Assembly: GCA_037176845.1 (NCBI GenBank)
Contig: JAYKXP010000085.1
Span: 62,001 to 126,000, forward strand
Source: Paramarasmius palmivorus
Taxonomy: Eukaryota; Basidiomycota; Agaricomycetes; Agaricales; Marasmiaceae
DNA length: 64,000 nt
Reading direction: 5' to 3'
This document shows positions 56,212 to 64,000 of this stretch, piece after piece. The stretch's first letter is position 1. The number at the start of each line of letters is the position of its first letter. The notes beneath the pieces were generated by a model. That model saw nothing but the letters and a program-made list of their open reading frames with translations. It did no database searches and was not told the origin of the DNA. The translations under genes and the position numbers were made by a program.

Positions 56212-59034
56212 TGTAGAGGCGATTGTTGACTGTAAAGATATAGATATTCTGATGAGATTGGGGACATTTTCATGGCTGCTTTATAGGAATATTTGTAGCT
56301 GAGTCAGGCGTAGTATCTGTACGCGCGTATAGGGGACGCGCGTCCATAATCTCGAGGACAATTGCTAGAAAATTCTAGCAATTTCGTGGCAGAACAAGAA
56401 CAAGTTTGACAAGCTTTGACTCAGCCCGCCCGCTTGCTCAGCACACACGTAAGCGCGTCGCGGTAACTGTAGCATAGCCACAGACGCGTCTCATTCGCGT
56501 GACTGTAAACACCGTGACGTCTCCACGACCGAGTTCCATGAACAGGTCGAGCTTCTCTACTAGTGGGTTTCAAGCGGAAGATCATACGTCGCTCAACGAT
56601 TTTCATGTCATCAGGTTGTTGAATGTGACCGTCTCAGTAAATCTCATGCATCCAGTGGCCAACTGGTAGCCAAGCTTAAGTCCTCTGTTAAAGGTCGGTA
56701 AACGGCCAAATTGTGTAGAAGTTGTTTATTTACAAAGCTCTGCTATAACGACTCCCTATGAGGAAAGTCTCAAAGTACTTAAATTCCTGAGCTCCAGAAT
56801 TTTCAGCATTGACAACGTCGGCCTCGGTTGATCCATCCTAGTACAGCTGGTTCAAATTGAACCGGCGCTGAAAGATCGGTTTAGTTCATTTTTCAGGTAA
56901 CATGCGCAGGCTCTCACCTTAGTTGTGCCCTATACAAGGCCAATAGACATCGTGCCTGCGCCTAGGATTTTTTGGACACAGGCCCCAGGTCCTAAGATCG
57001 CCGGTTCAAACTCAAGTCCGAACGTCTTAATCAGAAATGAGACTCCCATGCTTACTATGCCGATGCCCGAGCGGAGATAGCATGGATGTTGGTCTAATTT
57101 CAGCGCACGAAATTGTGCACGACAGGACCGCGTAGTGGCGTGTGAATTCCTTAGCTAAGCTCTTCATCGTCCCTCCGACTCCCGGATCCCAGCGACGAAG
57201 GAACTTCCATTCAACGGAAGCACCCCGGTTGCAGGCAACTACGTTCTGTAGACGGCGGTGTTTCTTTACATCTCCAGATAGTCTGACGCACCATACGAAC
57301 TAATCATGGAACAGAACCCTATCAACTTAGGGAACAGATCTTGGCTCTTGGGGAAGAAGATTCAAGAATCAGTTTTGATCAAACCTTGGGACAGGGCTAC
57401 GCTCCCGTCTCGGGACACTAGGAAAGATTCAAGTATAACTTCCGGGCTCACAACGGAACTTCGGTTGGGACCAGTGTTTTCGGACATTGTGGGAACAACT
57501 TGTGAGTGGAATCCGAGTCAAAGCCTTTTTACCATACATTGATCTCCAAACTCATCCAGTTACCACTGCATGTGCTAAAATATCCACTTGGGAAACGACA
57601 AGAAGCTGGTTCAATACAAATTGGTGGATCCCCAGGGCGAATGTCCCTTCGGACTACTGACGTTCCCGCGACCACATGTTTTATGGATCAATCAACTCGA
57701 GGTATCTATATCCAGAATTCAAGCTACTTGTTGCTGTCACTGATAACACATTACTTACCAGGAAGATCTCCGTCGCAAACCTCACTCTTGGTTCTTGCTG
57801 TCAAGCCAGCTCATCACGCTGTTCAAGCTGTATCTGGAACACTCAAAAGAAGGTTTTGTTAATCATCTCACGACGAAACGGAAAATTGACCTCAACGCAC
57901 AATCATAATAGTTGTGTACCCGTCCTTGGCACAAACCTTCACGACGTCGAAGGCCTCCAGATCTCGAGGTCCCTCCTGATGATGCAATGCTCAGGACGGC
58001 GGGATATTGGCAGTATGTGTCAAACAGCGGGATGCACCACAACTTTCATCGGGACGGGTCTGTCGACCCTGTATCTAGGCACACATTTAACTCCTTTGGT
58101 ACCAAGCTGAATCCCTGTCGTATTTAACAGTTCAAGCTTCAGGACCTGCCTCGTTGATAGATTGCGATGGTATTGAATTCTACCTCATCAATCTGATGGT
58201 GGTCTATCTACACAGGGCCTTCGAAAGGGGGATCGTTGTTGGATAACACAAATGAATCACGAGCCTTACTTGACAAGACTCTGCCACTTTTATGATACAT
58301 ATACGAACTAAGGGCAATCTATAAAGTTCTGTGGTCAAATGACAATGTCATCCACTATATCTTCGTGCCTAGACGGGTAGGTCTTACGACTTTTGCCTTA
58401 CAAGAAGGCCAGCTGTTCTACGACCCAAGACGAGCGATTCGTTCATCATTTGTTCGTTGTACTTACAACGGAACGAAGGGCTTCTACATCTCGTTCTGAC
58501 CAGCCTTTCGGGATCCCTGTCTGCATGGAAAGGTTGCTGGCAATGTCAGATTGTCACCATACCCTGCTCATCTGAGTGCATTGGAGTATGAATGAACTAA
58601 AGTAGAATCCAAATGTATTGTAAACCTGCTGAGAGTTCGACGATCACTGATGTTCAGGTGTGCAGGCGAACATAGCTGGTTCTAGCGACGAGTCAGGATC
58701 ATTCGTGTTTTAACGTCAAATGCGTGTGAGACGGTCACCGAAGGTGATCCAAAAGTGTGCTCTGAACCGCTGGAAAACGTGCTGGCAGGTCCCGCGTGGT
58801 CGGAAAACTCAAAGGGATCTCATTGTGGAGTGGGAGTTGCCCGGCTGTGCTAATTGAAAGAGGCAATGTTAACGTCGCCACCAGCGGGAAGGACATCTAC
58901 CTGTCTCGAAGGTTCATTTAGACCTTAACTGGATAGATGTTGAAAACCCAATGTCCATAATACATGCACTATTACACAAACCATCGTAGCCGTACATCAT
59001 CAAATGAGACCTTGTCGTGGAATTTTTACGATTG
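56212..59034. other. Gene-poor region with a frame-broken gene relic
   Basis: About 2.8 kb. A short palindrome, GGTTCAA-A-TTGAACC, lies near 56850-56864. From 57306 to 58130 coding-like text shifts among frames with internal stops, suggesting a decayed gene (listed separately). No intact gene is supported. Confidence 0.45.
57306..58130 (+). pseudogene. Frame-broken gene relic, family unknown
   Basis: Protein-like segments occur in succession in different frames: one starting M-E-Q-N-P-I-N-L-G-N-R at 57306, a parallel frame with G-Q-G-Y-A-P-V-S-G-H just before a stop near 57420, then F-K-Y-N-F-R-A-H-N-G-T-S-V-G, and later frames to about 58127. The pieces are too short and too shifted for one intact gene with normal introns. 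Either a decayed gene or a set of chance frames; the polypeptide text of the middle portion looks non-random but no family was recognised. Confidence 0.3.
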
Positions 59035-61202
59035 TCAAGCACTTCCCGACATTCGTTTTGGATCGAGGTCGGACATGACAAAGGTCTCTGTTCGCACCTT
59101 GACGCCATGGTCTTCTCCGTCGAGAGTTTCGTCGAGTCTCCCTTTAGAGGCCGGCAGTTTGATTTGAGGGTCCGATGTCGCATAACTGAGCGTACTTTCG
59201 GTACCCTGCGATCTGGCCGCTGCTTGGCCTTCGATATCACCTCCAGGACCAGATGTGAACTTAAAACTAGTAGCTTGGTGGCTGCCATAAGTCACGGTGT
59301 CGGTGGTACGTCCAAGTTTGCGTAAATGTTCTCGGGCGTTGAGAGTAGCCAGCAGGCTATTGACGTACACTGCATATTACGCTTTAGTATTAAACTAGTC
59401 GTGTTAGTAACGAGGACTCACAGTGCGCCGTGATGAAATCCATGACCATAGCCCAGATGGACGTGGGTCGTACGAGGAGCTGTGCTCACTTCAGCGAGAG
59501 TTGTCTCAGGAGCGATAGGGTACTTACCACAATTGTTTGCATGATGACGACGAGGCTTTCCTGTTTTCAGTCCTAAAAATCCATGGATATGGCGAGTGCC
59601 ACTCACGTCGTCAACAGGAATCTATTCATTGCATATACCATTAAAGTCCTGAAGAGTCTCACGGACCTGAAAGCAGAGAATTAGTATAAGACTAGACGAA
59701 GAATCGTACGCACTCACCCCTTAAAGTCAGTGGCAGTCTGTGCACCGTGAAGCACGGTACATAGCACACCTGCCGTCAGGCCGTCGACGAAGACACGTAT
59801 CACATACATCGGCACCAGCCCAGGATACTAAGGACTGTCTTCAGTATCCGAAACTCCTTCAGGAATGTAACCTTCTTACCACAATGACATGCAGCTTGGG
59901 GATTTCCCAGATCCTGTACCTTTATGATCACGCAAATTAGAACGGCTACCACCAGGGATGTCGTGTATAAAGACATACATCTCGACGACGACATCTGAGC
60001 ATAGCAGGAGTTAGTGTTAACAAACATACAAATCCGAAAGCAAGGCTTACACAACCCGAATCCTACAAGTTACGTAGAATTTACTTGAGCTTCATTGTTC
60101 ACGAGGAAAGTGAACACATACCCAGCTGCCCTAATATAAGAACCGCCTATCGTATAATCAGTCTCCACGTTATCAATCTCTGCTAGGTGATATACGCACA
60201 TACGATACCATAAGCGCCGTTCTCCAGGGCTTTCTAGTCACTGTTTTTGAGGTTGTTTCTGTCTGCTCTAATAGACGACTATAAACGAATCACTTACTAC
60301 AATATATCATGTACACGAAGTACCTGAAAGGTCTCTGGTCAGTAAAGTTGAGCAATCGGCTTGACTGAACTCACAGTTCGATCATAAAGCAAATGATAGT
60401 CTACACCACAAAGGTCTGAGCAATCCTCCGTAAAAGGCGCATATGACCACTCACCCCGATGACGCTCGCCGCCTAGCATGAGCAGATAAGCCATTGGTAC
60501 AAGACCCGAAATTCCCGGTAAATGAACGTACATAGACAGACCTAATTATCAATGAGCACTGTACCTCGCTAACGAAAGGTCAAGGAACACTAACCACTCT
60601 CCCTGTATTAGAGACTCCGGTCGACTGTAACTCAGGATCTGACAAACTGTCATTTCCATGTCGAGTAGCATTAACCGGGTATATCATACGCACACTATAG
60701 TGATACACCGTATGACATGCTAGAATGGGGTTTGTCAGCGGATAGTTATGGCAAGTTCGTAATTGTGCCGCACTCATCCATTCATGTACAGACTCGGTGA
60801 TTCTGAAACGGCCATTCTAAGTTGGAAAAGTGCGGAGATATGAAGAGAATCCCGTACCCCAACACAATAACCTGGGGATTGCCATTAGCGCCAGAGCTGT
60901 AATGACTTGGCATACACGCACCATGAGTTTGATCCACTTGCTGTCTCGAGGGTAGTTCAAGAAATAGATGTAGATCTGAACTTGGTGTTAGTCTACCCGA
61001 GAAAGCCGGATTTGGTAGTGACTGCGAACCTGAAGTAGGGAGATGCCATATAAAGGGAGCGAGAACATGCAGCAAATGAGGGAACCGCCTGAAAAAAGGT
61101 CAAAGTTCTCTTTGGGCTGGGATCCAGACGAAGACACTAACCATACGTCTCAGAGAATTGCTCTTGTGTAAAGGGTGTAGGTCTATCTGGGAGGCCGGAC
61201 AT
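59035..61202 (-). CDS. DUF6534-like seven-helix membrane protein, possible frameshift
   Basis: Start at 61202 (M-S-G-L-P-D-R). Early exons splice in phase: G-G-S-L-I-C-C-M-F-S-L-P-L-Y-G-I, then I-Y-I-Y-F-L-N-Y-P-R-D-S-K-W-I-K-L-M, the first helices of this family. A middle part (60770-60400) carries T-E-S-V-H-E-W-M and G-L-V-P-M-A-Y-L-L-M-L. The C-terminal hallmark H-L-Y-V-N-S-L-L-A-T-L-N-A-R-E lies at about 59430-59325, and the tail is Ser/Asp-rich to 59035. Between M-V-Y-A-M-N-R-F-L-L-T-T and E-S-L-V-V-I-M-Q (59630-59540) the two family-like exons differ in phase and no GT-AG pair joins them, so a 1-2 nt indel is likely. The family is expanded in Agaricomycetes and has no known function. 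Confidence 0.55.
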
Positions 61203-61269
61203 ATTCTAAGCGTCAATGGGCGGCGGGGACGAATGGAAGCGTGCAGCTACACGACTACTTACCACCACT

Positions 61270-61278
61270 CTTTATATA
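61270..61278 (-). promoter_or_regulatory. TATA box of the DUF6534-like gene
   Basis: On the minus strand the sequence reads TATATAAAG, about 68 nt before the ATG at 61202. An intact promoter element argues the gene was recently active despite the apparent frame problem downstream. Confidence 0.5.
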
Positions 61279-62930
61279 TCTTCTGATCAGAGAAGCAATG
61301 TGAGCCGGAGATCAATTGCATTGAATCTGATTGTGTTGGCAGTGTTACGGCGGTTTGCGTAATAATGTTAGGATGTTTGATTGATAAGTGGAAGTTATTG
61401 CCACTGGGGAATTCGGCTTGACTGCACTACCGACTGGGGAAAGCGAGCGCATTCATTTCTCGCGTCATTCTCTCATGGAAGATCCCGAAGGGCCCTTCAA
61501 AATTTTAGTTATCCACTGAGTTCGGTACCTCCGTCTCTGGCGGTGGGGGACGCTCAAACGGCTCGGAGGTTATTTCTGGTGTTACTAGGGCATGATAGCA
61601 AAGGCATAGGCGTACCTGATACACTTCTGTGGGTTTCCCATTCTGGACACAAGGTTTGATACTACATAAGGACAGGAGAAGGCATCTGCGAGATAGTAAC
61701 CTTGATTTCTCACAGTCAGTGACACATGTGTCTGGAGAGTTGATATATTGCTTCGCTCACCTGAACAGGTTTCAGTATTCGCGAAACTGAGGAATCGACT
61801 TGAATGAGGTATAAGTATGCCGTTAATTCTTGATGATTGAAGTGTCCAACGGAATTCACGGTACAAATTCTTGGAGTCTACGTACTGTGTGTATCGTACA
61901 AGCCTGAATTGTCTGAGGATATAATATCCCTCATTAATACGTCCACTGAAGTAGCGAGAGCCAGACCTGGGTAAGTACTAAGAGACAAAAACCATGAGTT
62001 GAGTATACACCATTTAGTAAATGTAGCATTCACCGTCCAGGACTAGGTGTAAGACCAGCGGGGAAGTTGATCAATTATGATGAAAAGGATTTCGAGAGCA
62101 CTAGTAGAGTATTGAACTCATCCTGGGCTTTGCATCGTGGCTCTCGATGAGGTTCCGTCGCCTTTTCTTACGGCGATTATATGTATGACTTTTGCAAGCC
62201 AGGAACCAAAGCGGGGCACATGTAGAGTTCCTACAGCAGACCCATCCCATAGCCTGCTTGTCAGTGCTCTTGTGCCATGTTCCAAATGTACATGCAACAC
62301 GATGTTCTTGAAGTTGACGATGATGTGCTAAAAGGGAAGGTTGTGTACATCACAGGGCACTTCGATGTATGGTGTAGACGATTGAAGAACGTGTTACTAT
62401 CTTCTTCCGGGATGTTCCTAGCATCTATTCGGACGAACTGCTGGTAAGTGGAGTCAGCACATGCGACTAGCACAAGGGACGCACGACGCACGAAATGGAA
62501 GCGGCTGTTATTGAAAAATGATCCTCCTCCACTATTAGAAAAACACTTCTGTCCTAGCTTCGTGTCCATAATTCCAGCATAATGGCACCTTCCGCACTAA
62601 GGGTGGTTAGAATACTAAAGAGGTCCAGGGAAAGTCGACCACCCACCTTCACGTCAATTCTGTCTTCCGACTACTATATTTCGCGGTTTTGACGCCGGGG
62701 TAGGATGCAATTAAGTCCTGGATTTGACCAACACGCTGACCACTGATAGATGACTATATTTTGCAGTTTTGACTGTTCAATGAAGGCTCGAGCTGGTGCG
62801 TGACAAAACCTAAATATTTCAGGATAATGAAGAAAGATCGGTTGGAATCGACCCACCAACTCTTTGCGCGCGTTTTGAGACCACTAGCTATACCATAGTA
62901 TCATGGACGTCAAAAAGAAGTCTGAGGATT

Positions 62931-62991
62931 GCGCCGGCGGGTGACTAGGTGACTACCCGAGGCCCGACGGGCTACTCGGCCGATCGGGCGG
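62931..62991. repeat. GC-rich palindromic stretch
   Basis: A GTGACTAG-GTGACTAC doublet (about 62941-62956) is followed by alternating CCCGA and CGGG words (62955-62990) able to form short hairpins. It stands out against AT-rich surroundings and resembles the 12491-12632 cluster in style, not in sequence. Confidence 0.4.
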
Positions 62992-63235
62992 CTTAGCTCA
63001 AGCCAGTGTTCAACGTTCGGGGCTTTCATGCTCAACTGGGTCAGCTCATATTACAGGGCGATGGATCATGTAAGGTTGCAGTTCACGGCCGGAGCTGAAG
63101 CATTTTACACTAAAGTCATCTCCCATCGGTGCTAGAGCGAGTCATCGTACTTCTCATGTCGTATTAATTATATCATTGAGTTCCAGTAAGAATCGAATTT
63201 CGACATTCATGGATATAGATATCAGATCTGGAAGA

Positions 63236-64000
63236 TCATTTACGAGCGGTGAAAACCACAGGAAGCCGGCCCACACGGAGTATGAAGAAATCCTTGAGAT
63301 CGCGCTCCCATTCTCGCGTGTCCCATCCTGGTTCGAAGGCTATATCGAAATTCGCAACGATGGCAGCGATGACTGTTCTCATTTCCATCAGTGCCAAAGC
63401 CTTACCCGCACAAGCGGTTGGGCCTACGCGGACGTAAATAACAGGAAACGTGAAAAGGGTCGGGAACGCGTACCGTGACTAAAAGGAAAGAACGCTATCT
63501 CTTGGCCCATACGGTAGTGTTGTCTTTCAGGCTCAGTCATGAACTCGGTAGCATTTGCCAACCAGCGTTCGGGCCAGAAACGATCAGGGTATGGCGACCA
63601 ATATTCAGGATCGTGGTGAACTAAATACAGTACCCGTAAGAACCCGTAGCGACGCCGATAGGAATACTCACTGCAATAATGGGAAACTTGAACGTTTGTC
63701 ATCGGAGGAATATAGCTGGGATCTCGGTGAGAAGTTAAAGACTGAATGTAGAGAAGGACCCACTAGCCATTCACCATCTCCCCGGCCCCATTTTCGTTCG
63801 TTAAGACCCGCTGGAGGCCGTTAGGTGCCAAGGGTTGAAGTCTCAAGCTTTCGTTGCTAGGAGTAGATTATGTTGAGAAACTGACGTGAAACCTAGACAA
63901 TATGCTCATACATGACAGCATTCAGGTAAGGAAGGTTCGCGAGTTCAGCTGCCGTGGCGTCCGTATGACAATTCAACTCGTCCAACTCGGTCCGGAGACG
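63236..64000 (-). CDS. Cytochrome P450, 3' part
   Basis: The gene starts beyond the right edge. The visible exons read L-A-N-L-P-Y-L-N-A-V-I, then after an intron N-E-S-L-R-L-Q-P, giving the K-helix E-x-x-R (63840-63910). P-P-M-T-N-V-Q-V and H-H-D-P-E-Y-W-S-P follow, then F-W-P-E-R-W (63570-63590). An intron at about 63427-63475 splits the heme loop, joining F-S-H-G to P-T-A-C-A-G-K, which is a normal F-x-x-G-x-x-x-C-x-G ligand site. Stop TGA at 63236-63238. Different from both P450s at 37-41 kb in its motifs. Substrate unknown; a membrane-bound microsomal enzyme by family. The intron before H-H-D-P is inferred. Confidence 0.8.

Larger units (their letters stand above)
61203..63235. other. 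Gene-poor region with GC-rich and direct repeats
   Basis: About 2 kb without a supported gene. Holds the minus-strand TATA box next to 61270, a near-copy of a 21-nt word at 62671-62691 and 62753-62773 (ACTATATTT-CGCGG/TGCAG-TTTTGAC), and a GC-rich palindromic stretch at 62931-62991. Confidence 0.45.

Noticed and set aside
56992..57025. tRNA B-box-like GGTTCAAACTC
   Set aside because: No matching A box or cloverleaf pairing could be found around it.

Overview
This window looks like nuclear DNA of a mushroom-forming basidiomycete (Agaricomycetes). Nearly every gene is cut by many 40-70 nt GT-AG introns (a few appear to be GC-AG), genes lie on both strands with short spacers, and several families are typical of Agaricomycetes: F-box/LRR-like proteins with a leading coiled coil, a DUF6534-like membrane protein, WD40 proteins with a C-terminal membrane segment, lineage-specific orphans and several P450s. 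No tRNA, rRNA, CRISPR or intact transposon was recognised. Gene models were spliced by eye from frames and splice signals, so exact exon borders are inferences unless stated.

Layout. 1-7.5 kb: the 3' part of a low-complexity protein, an uncharacterised minus-strand gene, a WD40 protein, a small orphan and a C2H2 zinc-finger protein. 8.1-11.7 kb: a coiled-coil protein with tandemly duplicated exons and an SSDE-containing C-terminal region. 12.7-28.9 kb: mitochondrial ATP synthase chaperone ATP11, a kinesin-6, a full ABCC transporter, a small mitochondrial LEA-like protein and two divergent F-box paralogues. 29.3-35.9 kb: a GYF-domain (GIGYF/Smy2-like) protein and an acetyl-CoA transporter (SLC33A1 type). 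37.5-46.6 kb: a P450 tail-to-tail with ERG5 (sterol C-22 desaturase), then the kinetochore protein SPC7/KNL1. 46.6-64 kb: sparser and more lineage-specific, with two orphans (one carrying an N-terminal I-x-GGTF-xx-V-xx-D motif), a BAG-domain protein, gene-like debris, a DUF6534-like membrane protein that may carry a frameshift, and the 3' part of another P450.

No gene cluster with a shared pathway is evident. Housekeeping genes (ATP11, kinesin-6, ERG5, SPC7, GYF, SLC33A1, BAG) alternate with family-expanded or orphan genes. The strongest non-routine signals are the 114-nt exon duplication and 19-nt microexon near 9.1-9.7 kb, the orphan at 50.96-53.16 kb, candidate GC-AG introns in two unrelated genes, and decaying gene-like sequence at 56-63 kb.
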